A stretch of DNA of 61,249 bases from an uncultured Eubacteriales bacterium (GCA_934636435.1 CAKUAQ010000004.1:1-61249), one strand, 5' to 3'; numbered from the stretch's first letter, positions 50,224-59,117 are shown. Numbers and translations are program-made. Notes: a model not told the origin generated them from the letters alone.

Positions 50224-51069
50224 ATGAAAATCGGTAGTCTGGTCAATTTCCACGGAACGGACACGCTGGAAGAAAAGCTGGTCGCCCTGCGGCAGGCGGG
50301 GCTGTCCGGCTGCCAGCTCTGCTGCTGGGAGCCGGCGCTGTTCACGGACGAGAATGCGGCGATCGTACGGCAGCTCACGGAGAAGCACGGGGTGGAGATC
50401 TCCGCCTTCTGGTGTGGCTGGGAGGGCCCCTGCACCTGGAATTTTTACGAGGGGCAGCTGACGCTGGGGCTGGTGCCGCCGGAATACCGGGTCATGCGGA
50501 TCCGGAATCTGTGCGACGGCGCCGATTTTGCGAAAAAGCTGGGGGTCACCGACGTGGCCACCCATATGGGGTTCATCCCCGAGAGCCCTTATGACCCGCA
50601 CTTTCCGGGCTCCTGCGTGGCGGTGCGGCAGGTGGCGGAGCACCTGAAGGCCAACGGTCAGTATCTGCTGTTTGAAACCGGGCAGGAAACGCCGGTGACG
50701 ATGCTGCGGTGCTTCGAGCAGGTGGGCATGGACAATCTGGGCATCAATCTGGACACCGCCAACCTGATCCTGTACGGCAAGGCCAATCCGGTGGACGCTC
50801 TGTCGGTATTCGGCCGGTATGTCCGCAATATCCATGCCAAGGACGGGCTGTATCCCACCAACGGTCATGACCTGGGACAGGAGGTGCCGCTGGGCGAGGG
50901 AATGGTGAATTTCCGGGCATTCTTCGATAAGCTGCGGGAGCTGGGCTACGACCGCTATGTGACCATCGAGCGGGAGATCGAGGGCACCGCACAGCAGGAT
51001 ATTCTGGATGCCAAGCACTATCTGGAAACGGTTATCAACGAAGTATACGGAGGGACGGAACATGCTTAA
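50224..51069 (+). CDS. Sugar phosphate isomerase/epimerase-family TIM barrel protein
   Basis: A 281-residue xylose-isomerase-like TIM-barrel protein. Likely metal ligands fall in LLFETGQET, INLDTANLILYG, RNIHAKDG and VTIEREI. Such proteins isomerise or epimerise sugars, sugar acids or inositol derivatives. The start follows GAGGG. It overlaps the next gene by 8 nt, so the two are coupled and probably act on one pathway. Confidence 0.85.
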   Translation: MKIGSLVNFHGTDTLEEKLVALRQAGLSGCQLCCWEPALFTDENAAIVRQLTEKHGVEISAFWCGWEGPCTWNFYEGQLTLGLVPPEYRVMRIRNLCDGADFAKKLGVTDVATHMGFIPESPYDPHFPGSCVAVRQVAEHLKANGQYLLFETGQETPVTMLRCFEQVGMDNLGINLDTANLILYGKANPVDALSVFGRYVRNIHAKDGLYPTNGHDLGQEVPLGEGMVNFRAFFDKLRELGYDRYVTIEREIEGTAQQDILDAKHYLETVINEVYGGTEHA

Positions 51070-52009
51070 AGTCGGTTTGGTAGGCGTCGGCGGAATCAGC
51101 GGGGTGCACATCCCCGCGTGGGAATCCATGGAGGATGTGGAGCTGGTCGCGCTGTGCGATGTGCGGCCGGAGCGGATGGAGCCCCACCCGGCTCAGCGGC
51201 ACTATACGGATTATGCCGAAATGCTGGAGCGGGAGCAGCTGGATATCGTGGACATCTGCCTGCCCACCTATCTCCACGCGGACTATGCGGTGGCGGCGAT
51301 GGAAAAGGGTATCCATGTGCTGTGCGAAAAGCCCATATCCCTGAAGAAGGAGGATGTGGCGCGGGTGTACGGCACGGCCGAGCGTAACGGCGTGCGGTTC
51401 ATGGTGGCGCAGGTGCTGCGGTTCTGGCCGGAATATTGCTATATCAAGCAGCTGTATGACAAGGGCACCTACGGCAAGCTCCTGTCCGGCTCCATGACCC
51501 GGCTGGGCAGCTATCCCGCCTGGTCGTGGGACAACTGGATGATGGATGAAGAACGCAGCGGCCTGGTGCCCTTCGATCTCCACATCCACGATCTGGACTT
51601 TATGGTGTACGCCTTCGGTGTACCCCAAAACCGGATCTGCCACCGCTCCAAGCGCCCGGAGCAGGATTATCTTCATGGGCTGTACGTATTTGACGGATTT
51701 TTCATTACCTCAGAAGCCTCCTGGTATGCCGCGCCCTATCCCTTTACGGCGGAATTCCGCTTCCAGTTCGAAAACGCGGTGGTGGCCATGGAGCACGGCA
51801 AGCTGACGGTGTACGAAAAGGGCGGGCAGATCGTTTGCCCGATGGAGGAGTCGAAAAGCGGCGTTGAAGGGGTCATCAATCTGCCGAAGAGCGATGCCTA
51901 CGCCAATGAAATCCGGTACTTCACCGACTGTGTGCAGCAGGGGGTGATCCCGGAGCGGGTGAAGCCGCAGGAGCTGTCCTGTGTGCTGGATATTCTGACC
52001 TCCTTTTAA
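51062..52009 (+). CDS. Gfo/Idh/MocA-family oxidoreductase
   Basis: A 315-residue NAD(P)-dependent oxidoreductase. The Rossmann motif is VGLVGVGGISGVH, the active-site motif is HVLCEKPIS (about residue 95), and the substrate domain includes PFDLHIHDLDFM, with histidines typical of the family. It is the second Gfo/Idh gene in this window and is paired with a TIM-barrel isomerase, which suggests an oxidised-sugar pathway such as inositol or a deoxy-sugar. GGAGGG precedes the ATG at 51062. Confidence 0.88.
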   Translation: MLKVGLVGVGGISGVHIPAWESMEDVELVALCDVRPERMEPHPAQRHYTDYAEMLEREQLDIVDICLPTYLHADYAVAAMEKGIHVLCEKPISLKKEDVARVYGTAERNGVRFMVAQVLRFWPEYCYIKQLYDKGTYGKLLSGSMTRLGSYPAWSWDNWMMDEERSGLVPFDLHIHDLDFMVYAFGVPQNRICHRSKRPEQDYLHGLYVFDGFFITSEASWYAAPYPFTAEFRFQFENAVVAMEHGKLTVYEKGGQIVCPMEESKSGVEGVINLPKSDAYANEIRYFTDCVQQGVIPERVKPQELSCVLDILTSF

Positions 52010-52110
52010 TTGGCCCGCCGCCTGCTCCGCATACCTTCTCCGCAGTCGGCGCAGGCGCGGTGAAAATACGGGCGCGCCGGAATAACTCCGACAGCGCAGG
52101 AGACAAAAAC

Positions 52111-52157
52111 AAACCGACACCGGAAAGGGAGTTGCCCTTTCCGGTGTCGGTTTTTCT
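52111..52157. terminator. Strong convergent terminator
   Basis: A perfect 19-bp stem with a 5-nt loop (arms 52111-52129 and 52135-52153), followed by TTCTG after an internal TTTTT; an A-rich stretch precedes it, so it serves both the Gfo/Idh operon and gdhA. Confidence 0.9.
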
Positions 52158-52214
52158 GTCTGTTCCGCCGCCGCGGGCGGGTGGCATCCGGTGTCCGGCG
52201 TCGATCGTCTTACC

Positions 52215-53546
52215 TTATACGACTCCCTGCGCCATCATGGCGTCCGCAACCTTCAGGAATCCGGCGATGTTGGCGCCCATCACATAGTTGCCCTCGTGAC
52301 CGTACTCCTTGGCCGCCTCATAGGCATTTTTATGGATGCCCACCATGATGTCGTGCAGCTTGGCATCCACTTCCTCAAAGGTCCAGCTCAGCCGCATGGA
52401 ATTCTGGCTCATCTCCAGTGCGGAGGTGGCGACACCGCCGGCGTTGGCTGCCTTGCCGGGAGCAAATGCCACCCCATGGCTCTGCAGATACTGGGTTGCC
52501 TCCAGGGTGGTGGGCATATTGGCACCCTCCGCCACATATTGCACGCCGTTCTTCACCAGCGTTTCGGCATCCTCCAGCAGCAGCTCGTTCTGAGTAGCGC
52601 AGGGCAGCGCCACATCGCAGGGGATCGTCCACACGCCCCGGCCCTCGTGGTATTCCGCGTGGGGACGGTAGGCCTTATATTCGGTCAGGCGCGCCCGCTT
52701 GACCTCCTTGATCTCCTTGAGCGCCGCCACGTCGATGCCCTCGGGATCGTATACCCAGCCGGTGGAATCGCTGACGGTGACCACTTTCGCGCCCAGCTGC
52801 TGCGCCTTCTCCACGGCATAGATGGCCACGTTGCCCGCGCCGGAGACCACCACGGTCTTGCCCGCAAAGCTGTCGCCCTTGACCTTCAGCATTTCATCCA
52901 CGAAGTAGACCAGACCGTAGCCGGTGGCCTGGGTCCGCGCCAGCGAGCCGCCATAGGTGAGCCCCTTGCCGGTCAGCACGCCCTCATAGCAGTTTTTCAG
53001 CCGCTTATACTGACCGAACAGATAGCCGATCTCCCGGCCGCCCACGCCGATGTCGCCGGCGGGCACGTCGGTGTCCGCCCCGATGTGGCGGAACAGCTCG
53101 GTCATAAAGCTCTGGCAGAATGCCATAATTTCCCGGTCGGATTTGCCCTTGGGATCGAAATCGGAGCCGCCCTTGCCGCCGCCGATGGGCAGGCCGGTCA
53201 GGGAGTTCTTGAAGATCTGCTCAAAGCCCAGGAATTTAATGATCCCCAGATTGACGGAGGGATGCAGCCGCAGACCGCCCTTATAGGGACCAATAGCCGA
53301 ATTGAACTGCACCCGATAGGCACGGTTCACATGGGTCTTGCCGGCGTCATCCACCCAGGGGACGCGGAACAAAATCGCCCGCTCCGGCTCCACCAGCCGC
53401 TCCAGCAGACCCGCCGCCTCATACTCCGGATGGGCGTCGATGACCGGCTGCAGAGACTCCAGCACCTCGGTGGCAGCCTGCAAAAATTCCTTCTGCTCGG
53501 CATACCGCCCTTTTAATTCCTCCAAAACGCGCTCTGTATACGACAT
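52215..53546 (-). CDS. gdhA: NADP-specific glutamate dehydrogenase
   Basis: A 443-residue enzyme that assimilates ammonia by reductive amination of 2-oxoglutarate, using NADPH in hexameric anabolic enzymes of this length. Diagnostic motifs are QFNSAIGPYKGGLR, LPIGGGKGGSDFDPKGK (catalytic Lys), DVPAGDIGVGGREIGY and VVVSGAGNVAIYAVEK. The start at 53546 follows ACGGAG. Single-gene unit. Confidence 0.96.
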   Translation of the reverse strand: MSYTERVLEELKGRYAEQKEFLQAATEVLESLQPVIDAHPEYEAAGLLERLVEPERAILFRVPWVDDAGKTHVNRAYRVQFNSAIGPYKGGLRLHPSVNLGIIKFLGFEQIFKNSLTGLPIGGGKGGSDFDPKGKSDREIMAFCQSFMTELFRHIGADTDVPAGDIGVGGREIGYLFGQYKRLKNCYEGVLTGKGLTYGGSLARTQATGYGLVYFVDEMLKVKGDSFAGKTVVVSGAGNVAIYAVEKAQQLGAKVVTVSDSTGWVYDPEGIDVAALKEIKEVKRARLTEYKAYRPHAEYHEGRGVWTIPCDVALPCATQNELLLEDAETLVKNGVQYVAEGANMPTTLEATQYLQSHGVAFAPGKAANAGGVATSALEMSQNSMRLSWTFEEVDAKLHDIMVGIHKNAYEAAKEYGHEGNYVMGANIAGFLKVADAMMAQGVV

Positions 53547-53595
53547 GTCTGACTCACTCCGTTCCTAAAATTTATCCACCGTACAGTGCGTACCG

Positions 53596-53612
53596 GGCAG
53601 CCTTGCTGCCCA
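53596..53612 (-). promoter_or_regulatory. Hairpin in the gdhA 5' leader
   Basis: GGGCAGC and GCTGCCC flank a 3-nt loop. It lies between the promoter and the ribosome binding site, with no U-run. It could stabilise the mRNA or take part in regulation. Confidence 0.35.
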
Positions 53613-53621
53613 ACAGATACC

Positions 53622-53650
53622 AGTATAGCAGATGTCCTTGCGGTTTGCAA
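53622..53650 (-). promoter_or_regulatory. Promoter of gdhA
   Basis: On the minus strand TTGCAA (53650-53645), 17-bp spacer, TATACT (53627-53622), with a leader of about 70 nt. The A/T-rich bases 53651-53803 hold no gene I can support. Confidence 0.8.
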
Positions 53651-53803
53651 GAACAAATTATAAAAAATGCAATTTGACGAAGGATTTTTTCGTTTTCCAA
53701 AGAAAAAACCGAAAAACTGACAAAATCTATCCGGCAAATTGCATATCGGAGTGTGATTGCACTTTCGTGGGGGATAGACCGTGTCTGTATCGCACCGGAA
53801 ACG

Positions 53804-53842
53804 GAAAAAGTCCTTGCCGCAGACAGTTTCTGCGGCAAGGAC
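53804..53842 (-). terminator. Terminator of the YEATYPKRAKG gene
   Basis: A perfect 14-bp stem (GTCCTTGCCGCAGA) with a 5-nt loop; on the minus strand TTTTTCCG follows. Confidence 0.88.
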
Positions 53843-53848
53843 CTCCGG

Positions 53849-54469
53849 TTAGTCTATGTGGCGGATTGTATCCAATATGTCGGAAAGCCCTGCCAGCTTT
53901 CCGGTATCGTCCGCGGCTTTTTCCGCGGCTCTCAGCGCCCTCTCCTTTAGGGAGGTTTGCTTTGCCGTCAGGTCGTCGTACATTTTTTCGTACAGTGCAA
54001 TCAGGCGCTGATTGGTTTCCTCCCGCGCCTGAATGATCACGCCTACGGCTTTTGCCTGCTCCTGCGTTCCCACATCGCCCGGTCCGCCCGATTTTATTTT
54101 TCCCAGCTCGGCAATGGCGTCTGTGAGAAACGCCTGCCCTGTCGTGATCTCCTCCAGCTTGCTTAGCAGGTAATCCATCGTGAGCTTTTCCGGGATTTGC
54201 GGCTCTGCGGCCGCCTTGACCCGGTCATCCGCTGCTGTTTCCGCCGCTGCGGCGCTGTCCGGTGCGCTGGTATGCAGGGTATCGGTTTTCTTGTTATTAT
54301 CCGGCATGCTATTGCCCTCCAATTCTGTTGTTGGCGGGCACACCAGGCACAGCGTGTGTTCGTCTATCCAGCGTGCCCTGCCTTTTTTCACAAGACCTTT
54401 CGCCCGTTTGGGGTAGGTCGCCTCGTATGCATTTCCCTGTGCATCGACAACCGCTATGTTTTTTTCGAT
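53849..54469 (-). CDS. YEATYPKRAKG-type conserved protein with apparent AUC start
   Basis: A 206-residue protein. The N-terminal 45 residues include NAYEATYPKRAKGLVKKGRA and a Cys-containing end CLVCPP, a motif I recognise from clostridial proteins of unknown function. Then come a disordered Ala/Asp-rich linker and a helical C-terminal half (about 110-206), probably coiled coil. The conserved start coincides with an ATC codon at 54469, 6 nt after AGGGGAGG. In-frame ATGs further upstream (54583, 54580) precede the promoter -10 box and lack a ribosome binding site. AUC initiation is inferred, not proven; a sequencing or mutational ATG-to-ATC change is the alternative. Confidence 0.7.
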   Translation of the reverse strand: MEKNIAVVDAQGNAYEATYPKRAKGLVKKGRARWIDEHTLCLVCPPTTELEGNSMPDNNKKTDTLHTSAPDSAAAAETAADDRVKAAAEPQIPEKLTMDYLLSKLEEITTGQAFLTDAIAELGKIKSGGPGDVGTQEQAKAVGVIIQAREETNQRLIALYEKMYDDLTAKQTSLKERALRAAEKAADDTGKLAGLSDILDTIRHID

Positions 54470-54541
54470 GGGTATCCTCCCCTTGCCGTTATCGGTGTAA
54501 TGCTGTTTTTGGTGATGGGTGCCGTCCCCGATTACAGTATC

Positions 54542-54570
54542 AGTATACCATACCGCCTTTTCGATTGCAA
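54542..54570 (-). promoter_or_regulatory. Promoter of the YEATYPKRAKG gene
   Basis: On the minus strand TTGCAA (54570-54565), 17-bp spacer, TATACT (54547-54542). Transcription should begin near 54535, downstream of the only upstream ATG codons. Confidence 0.75.
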
Positions 54571-54588
54571 CAGGTTTCATCATACGGC

Positions 54589-54617
54589 TTGAAAAACGGC
54601 GGGATTGATGGTATAGT
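54589..54617 (+). promoter_or_regulatory. Promoter of ruvX
   Basis: TTGAAA (54589-54594), 17-bp spacer, TATAGT (54612-54617). A GCAGCGACCCG hairpin with a 1-nt centre (54659-54681) lies in the leader, just before the ribosome binding site. Confidence 0.7.
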
Positions 54618-54703
54618 AACTGAAAAGCGGCTGCGGCGCCGGTGTGCCGCACAAAAAAGCAGCGACCCGACGGGTCGCTGCACCGATACAAGGGGCTGTG
54701 TAT

Positions 54704-55135
54704 ATGAAAATTTTAGCCGTGGATCTGGGCAAGGCCCGCACCGGGCTGGCGATCTGCGATGAGCAGGAGCGGCTGGCCAGCCCCGTGGGGACGGTGGCGG
54801 AGCATAATGAGGAGCGGCTGCTGACCCGCATCGCCGCGGCGGCGGCGGAGCAGGGCGCGGCGCAGCTGGTGGTGGGGCATCCCCGCAATATGGACGGCAG
54901 CCGTGGGGAGAGCGCCCGCCGTGCCGAGCGGCTGGCGGGGCGGCTGAAGGAGCTGACCGGGCTGCCGGTGGAATTATGGGACGAGCGGATGACCACCGTC
55001 TCCGCCATCGGGTATCTCAACGCCACCGATGTGCGGGGCAAGCGCCGCAAGCAGGTGGTGGATACCGTCGCCGCCACCATCATCTTAGAGGATTATCTGC
55101 GCCACCGCAAGGCGCAGCCGACGGCGGAGCCTTAA
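54704..55135 (+). CDS. ruvX: Holliday junction resolvase-like protein RuvX/YqgF
   Basis: A 143-residue RNase H-fold protein, implicated in 16S rRNA 5'-end processing and possibly in Holliday-junction resolution. Key segments are ILAVDLGKARTGLAICD, VVGHPRNMDGSRG, VELWDERMTT and the acidic end VVDTVAATIILEDYL. AAGGGG is 8 nt before the ATG. It ends convergent with, and overlapping by 4 bp, the RluA-family gene. Confidence 0.92.
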   Translation: MKILAVDLGKARTGLAICDEQERLASPVGTVAEHNEERLLTRIAAAAAEQGAAQLVVGHPRNMDGSRGESARRAERLAGRLKELTGLPVELWDERMTTVSAIGYLNATDVRGKRRKQVVDTVAATIILEDYLRHRKAQPTAEP

Positions 55136-56106
55136 CCCCGCCGGATCGTGCCCTGCCGGAACCGGTCCGCGAACCACACATCCTCCAGGGTAAATTCCTT
55201 CCCGTTGAGGTAGTCCAGCTCCCCGGCGGGGGTGGTGAAGGCGAACCGCAGCCGGTAGGAGCACAGCGCCTGCTTATCGAAGCCGGTGCCCTTATTCAGC
55301 GCGTTGGAGCCGTATTTACCGTCCCCCAGCAGAGGATGCCCGATGCTGGCCAGATGCGCCCGGATCTGGTGGGTGCGGCCGGTGAGCAGGTGAATCTCCA
55401 GCAGCGACAGACCGTCCCGCTCCTCCAGCACCTGGTAGCGGGTGCGGATGGTGCGGGCGCCCGGGTGGGGGGTGTCGGAGATGAACACCTTGTTGCGGGC
55501 GGCGTCCTTATCCAGATAGCCCTCCAGCGTGTCGGCGGGCTTGGGCATGGAGCCGTGGACGATGCACAGGTAGTATTTTTCAATCTCCCGGTTTTTCAGC
55601 TTTTCATTGAGGATGCGCAGCGCCGCCGCGGTTTTGGCGGCGATGACGATGCCGCAGGTGTTCCGGTCGATGCGATTCACCAGCGCCGGGGCAAAGCTCT
55701 GCTCCTGCGCCGGATCGTAGGCACCCTTTTCATACAGATACCGCTGCACCCGGAAGATGAGGGTGTCGCCGAATTCATGCTCGTCGGGATGCACCAGCAG
55801 CCCGGCTTTTTTGTTGAGCAGCAGCAGATTTTCGTCCTCATAGACGATGTCCAGCTGCCGGGATGCCTGCATGAATTCGTAGACCGGCGGCGCCGTTTCC
55901 AGCGCGTCCTGCGGCAGGAACAGGCTCAGCACATCCCCCTCCTCCAGCCGGTCGGCGGCGGCGCAGCGCTTGCCGTTGCGGCGCACATCCTTTTTGCGGA
56001 TGGCTTTATAGAGCAGGGGCATGGGCAGCTGACGGTAGGTCTTGGTCAGAAACCTGTCCAGCCGCTGCCCGGCGTCGTTTTCGGTGATGGTGACGGTGGT
56101 TTTCAT
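55132..56106 (-). CDS. RluA-family pseudouridine synthase
   Basis: A 324-residue RNA-modifying enzyme with an N-terminal S4 RNA-binding domain (about 14-70) and the catalytic domain with LLLLNKKAGLLVHPDEHE and VNRIDRNTCGIVIAAK, containing the catalytic Asp. The LLTGRTHQIRAHLASIGHPL, then LGDGKYG ending is typical. The target is rRNA or tRNA uridine (RluD/RluC-like), not resolved here. GGGAGG precedes the ATG. Confidence 0.92.
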   Translation of the reverse strand: MKTTVTITENDAGQRLDRFLTKTYRQLPMPLLYKAIRKKDVRRNGKRCAAADRLEEGDVLSLFLPQDALETAPPVYEFMQASRQLDIVYEDENLLLLNKKAGLLVHPDEHEFGDTLIFRVQRYLYEKGAYDPAQEQSFAPALVNRIDRNTCGIVIAAKTAAALRILNEKLKNREIEKYYLCIVHGSMPKPADTLEGYLDKDAARNKVFISDTPHPGARTIRTRYQVLEERDGLSLLEIHLLTGRTHQIRAHLASIGHPLLGDGKYGSNALNKGTGFDKQALCSYRLRFAFTTPAGELDYLNGKEFTLEDVWFADRFRQGTIRRG

Positions 56107-56142
56107 GGATATCTACCTCCCGATGCTGCACCGGAATTGCGC

Positions 56143-56171
56143 TTTACAATCCCGGGAAACCGTGCTATAAT
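56143..56171 (+). promoter_or_regulatory. Promoter upstream of radC
   Basis: TTTACA (56143-56148), 17-bp spacer, TATAAT (56166-56171). It implies a leader of about 265 nt before radC. Confidence 0.75.
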
Positions 56172-56177
56172 TTTTAC

Positions 56178-56441
56178 GGTCGTCATCGACCGGGCGAGGG
56201 AACACGCGGCTCTGCCGGGCGTACATACGCCCGATTCGGGCCCGTGGTCATACGCCGGGCGCGCCCTGCGGGCCGTGTTGCCGCTGCGGTGACACGGTGC
56301 AGCGGCTGTCGGTGACGGAGATTTGTGCGTGCTTGATTTTTGCGACGCCGGCAGGGGGAAACGTCGAGGGATCCCGCGGACCGGTCTATGCGCCCCCTGT
56401 CCGTCAAGGGGCATTTTGCGTGAGAAGTGAGGTGGACGGCC
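56178..56441 (+). other. Long structured leader of radC
   Basis: Between the promoter and radC lies about 260 nt that can form several hairpins: GGTCG-TCAT-CGACC (56178-56191), GGGCGTA-CA-TACGCCC (56217-56232), GCCGCTGC/GCAGCGGC (56280-56306) and CAGGGGG/CCCCCTG (56352-56399). No known riboswitch or small RNA class was recognised, and no clear terminator. High GC makes some pairing expected. Confidence 0.4.
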
Positions 56442-57197
56442 GTGGCGGAGGAGAAAAACGCCCATGCGGGCCATCGGCAGCGCATGAAGGAGCGACTGCT
56501 GCGGGATGGGCTGAGCGGCTTCGGCAGCCACGAGGTATTTGAGATACTGCTGTATTACGCCCTGCCCTACCGGGACACCAATGAGCTGGGACACCGGCTG
56601 GTGGAGCGGTTTGGCTCGCTGGTAGGGGTGATGGAGGCGGAATACGCCGATCTCATCCGGGTGGACGGTGTGACGCCCCATGTGGCCACCCTTATCGTGC
56701 TGTGCGGAGAGATGGCGCGGCGCTATGCCCGGGAGCAATATGCGGTGGGACGGCTGCTGTATACCACCGAGGATTACGGCAACTGTGTGCTGCCCTGGTT
56801 CATCGGCGAAAAAACGGAGTCGGTGGTGCTGGTGTCCATGGACAACCGCTGTCGGGTGCTGAACACCACCCGCGTGTTCACCGGCAGCGTCAATTCCACC
56901 CGGTTCAGCTTTCGCGATCTGGTGCAGCAGGCCCTCCAGGATAATGCGACCCAGATCGTGCTGGCCCATAATCACCCCAACGGCCATGCCTGCTTTTCCC
57001 GGGCGGATGTGGCCACTACCATGCGGGCCATCGAGATTCTGGCGCCGCTGCACATCCGGCTGATGGATCATCTGGTGGTGTCCGAGGACGACTATGTGTC
57101 CATGGCCGCCACGCCGGAGCTGGCCGCGCTGTTTCAGCAGACACCCCACAGCCGGAGCGTGGCCGCGGTGGCGGACGATACCGAGCCGCCCCGCTGA
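56442..57197 (+). CDS. radC: RadC/JAB-domain DNA repair-related protein
   Basis: A 251-residue protein of the RadC family. The N-terminal helix-hairpin-helix region (HAGHRQRMKERLLRDG, EILLYYALPYRDTNELGHRL) is followed by the MPN/JAB metalloprotease-like domain with IVLAHNHPNG and S..D (zinc ligands). Function in repair is doubtful even in model organisms. I chose the GTG at 56442 (MAEEKNAHAGHRQRM), 9 nt after GAGG; an upstream GTG at 56427 is too close. Confidence 0.9.
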   Translation: MAEEKNAHAGHRQRMKERLLRDGLSGFGSHEVFEILLYYALPYRDTNELGHRLVERFGSLVGVMEAEYADLIRVDGVTPHVATLIVLCGEMARRYAREQYAVGRLLYTTEDYGNCVLPWFIGEKTESVVLVSMDNRCRVLNTTRVFTGSVNSTRFSFRDLVQQALQDNATQIVLAHNHPNGHACFSRADVATTMRAIEILAPLHIRLMDHLVVSEDDYVSMAATPELAALFQQTPHSRSVAAVADDTEPPR

Positions 57198-57253
57198 TAT
57201 CCGTATTGTAGCACAGCTTTCACCATTTTGCAACCGAAGGAGACTTGTCCGCC

Positions 57254-57814
57254 ATGCATCCCATTCGCCATTTCCGTACCATCACCCGCCACCGGCACCA
57301 GGTGATCCGCCACTGCTTTCGGGCCGGCATCGGCCTCGGCGGGCTGAAGCATGATCTGTCCAAATACAGCCCGGCGGAATTCTGGGTGGGGGCGAAATAC
57401 TACTACGGCGACCACAGCCCCAATGACGGGGAGCGGGCGGCGCAGGGATATTCTCTGGCGTGGATGCATCATAAGGGGCGCAACAAGCACCATTTTGAAT
57501 ATTGGAGCGACTATGATCCCCGGACCCGCACGGTGGAGCCGGTGAAGATGCCGGTGCGGTATGTGGCGGAGATGTTCTGCGACCGGGTGGCCGCCAGCCG
57601 TATTTATCAGGGGGCGGCCTATGAGCCGTCCCACCCGCTGGAATATTATCTGCGGGGCAAGCCCCGCCGCTCCATCCATCCCGACACCGCCGCTCTGCTG
57701 GAGGGTTGGCTGCGGCTGCTGGCGGAGCAGGGAGAGGGGGCGGCCTTTGCCGCCGTGCGGCGGGAGGTGCAGGCCGCCCGTCATGGGACCAGCGCCTACG
57801 GCCGGTATAAGTGA
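57254..57814 (+). CDS. DUF5662-family protein
   Basis: A 186-residue protein. The family pattern is RHCFRAGIGLGGLKHDLSKY, SPAEFWVGAKYYYGDHSPND and AWMHHKGRNKHHFEYWSDY; these His/Asp residues could bind metal as in HD-type hydrolases, but the function is unknown. AAGGAG lies 11 nt before the ATG. It follows radC by 56 bp and may be co-transcribed. Confidence 0.85.
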   Translation: MHPIRHFRTITRHRHQVIRHCFRAGIGLGGLKHDLSKYSPAEFWVGAKYYYGDHSPNDGERAAQGYSLAWMHHKGRNKHHFEYWSDYDPRTRTVEPVKMPVRYVAEMFCDRVAASRIYQGAAYEPSHPLEYYLRGKPRRSIHPDTAALLEGWLRLLAEQGEGAAFAAVRREVQAARHGTSAYGRYK

Positions 57815-57953
57815 GCCGGATGACTCCGGAGAAACGCCGGGGTCTGCCGCCGCTCGCCCCTCTCCTCTCCGCGTACGGTGCGGCGGGGACCGGCCGGACG
57901 TATCGTTGCCCCGCGTCGGCGGTGTCGCCGCCGGTCTGCCATCCGAAACGCAT

Positions 57954-57992
57954 AGAGCACCCCCGGATGCCGTCGGCATCCGGGGGTGCTCT
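57954..57992. terminator. Large perfect hairpin after the DUF5662 gene
   Basis: An 18-bp perfect stem (arms 57954-57971 and 57975-57992) with a 3-nt loop. No U-run follows on the plus strand, so it may act mainly as an mRNA end stabiliser. The 57993-58209 stretch shows no gene I can support. Confidence 0.65.
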
Positions 57993-58209
57993 GACATCCG
58001 GGGAGGGAGGCTGGCAAAAGGCCGGGGCTCCGACGAATGGGCGGCGCGTCCCGAAAGACGTGCCCTGTGCATCGACGCATCCGGGTGTCGTGCCGAACCG
58101 ACGCGCCGATGATCGGGCGGTGCATCTGAACGGCGGAAGCCCGCATCGACGCTTCTATTGCTCTCGCCGAACCGTCCCGGCGCTCTCTTCCGGCGGTGCT
58201 CTGCACCCA

Positions 58210-58238
58210 TTGACACGGACGGGAAAGTATGGTACAGT
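58210..58238 (+). promoter_or_regulatory. Promoter of the DeoR regulator
   Basis: TTGACA (58210-58215), 17-bp spacer, TACAGT (58233-58238), about 43 bp before the start codon. Confidence 0.8.
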
Positions 58239-58280
58239 GGTCCGGAAAACACGCACAAATGCGCAAAAGGAGGGGCCGGA

Positions 58281-59033
58281 ATGTTTAACAGCGAGCGGCA
58301 GAGGATGATCTTATCCTGTCTGGAGGAACGGAACACCGTCTCGGTGCAGGAGCTGTCCGAGAAGCTCTATGCCAGCCCCAGCACCATCCGGCGGGATCTG
58401 AGCGAATTGGAGACACAGGGCTTTCTGAAGCGTATCCACGGCGGGGCCGTGCTCACCGCCGGCAGCACCTTCGATACCCCCGCCCGGCTCCGGCGCACCC
58501 AGCAGCTGGCGGAAAAGCAGCGAATCGCCGAGCTGGCCGGCCGATTTCTGAAGCCGTCCAGCTCCTATTTCTTCGATTCCAGCTCCACCTCGGCCATTCT
58601 GGCGCGGCGGCTGGCGGACTATCCGGATGTGAAGATCGCCACCAACGGCGTGGCGATCCTGTCGGATATGAGCAGCACCGACAAGGTCTCCATCATTTCC
58701 TGCGGCGGGTATCTCCGCTCCCCCTGGGATGAGCTGACCGGCCACATGGCTCTGCGCGCCATCGAGGGGATGAATGCCGACGTGTTCTTTTTCTCCTGTG
58801 CCGGCTTTTCCGCCGAGCAGGGCTCCATGGAGCTGAATGACGACAATGTAGCCGTCAAGCGCGCCTTTTTCCGGAAATCCCGGCAGCACATTCTTCTCTG
58901 TGACAGCACAAAATTCGATCAGCGCTTCTTCTTCGACCTGTTTTCTCTGGAGGAGCTGGACTATGTGATCACCGACCGGCGGCCGGAAAACCGGCTGTAT
59001 GAGCAGCTGCTGGGTGACCGGCTGCTCTATTGA
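58281..59033 (+). CDS. DeoR-family sugar regulator
   Basis: A 250-residue repressor. The N-terminal winged HTH is VSVQELSEKLYASPSTIRRD, then LSELETQGFLKRIHGGAV (about 17-55); the C-terminal sugar-phosphate-sensing domain contains SSYFFDSSSTSAILA, ATNGVAI and LLCDSTKFDQR. AAAGGAGG precedes the ATG. It lies directly upstream of an epimerase-dehydrogenase pair with its own promoter and is the probable regulator of that unit. Confidence 0.92.
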   Translation: MFNSERQRMILSCLEERNTVSVQELSEKLYASPSTIRRDLSELETQGFLKRIHGGAVLTAGSTFDTPARLRRTQQLAEKQRIAELAGRFLKPSSSYFFDSSSTSAILARRLADYPDVKIATNGVAILSDMSSTDKVSIISCGGYLRSPWDELTGHMALRAIEGMNADVFFFSCAGFSAEQGSMELNDDNVAVKRAFFRKSRQHILLCDSTKFDQRFFFDLFSLEELDYVITDRRPENRLYEQLLGDRLLY

Positions 59034-59117
59034 CGCGTGCTCATTTGTGCTCGTTTTTGGCGCTTTTCGGCTGTTTCACTTTTTCGTTTTCCAGTTTGAT
59101 TTTCAACCTTCCGGATT

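Noticed and set aside
56178..56441. 6S RNA, SRP RNA or a known riboswitch in the radC leader
   Set aside because: No tetraloop or conserved core of these RNAs was recognised, so no class was assigned.
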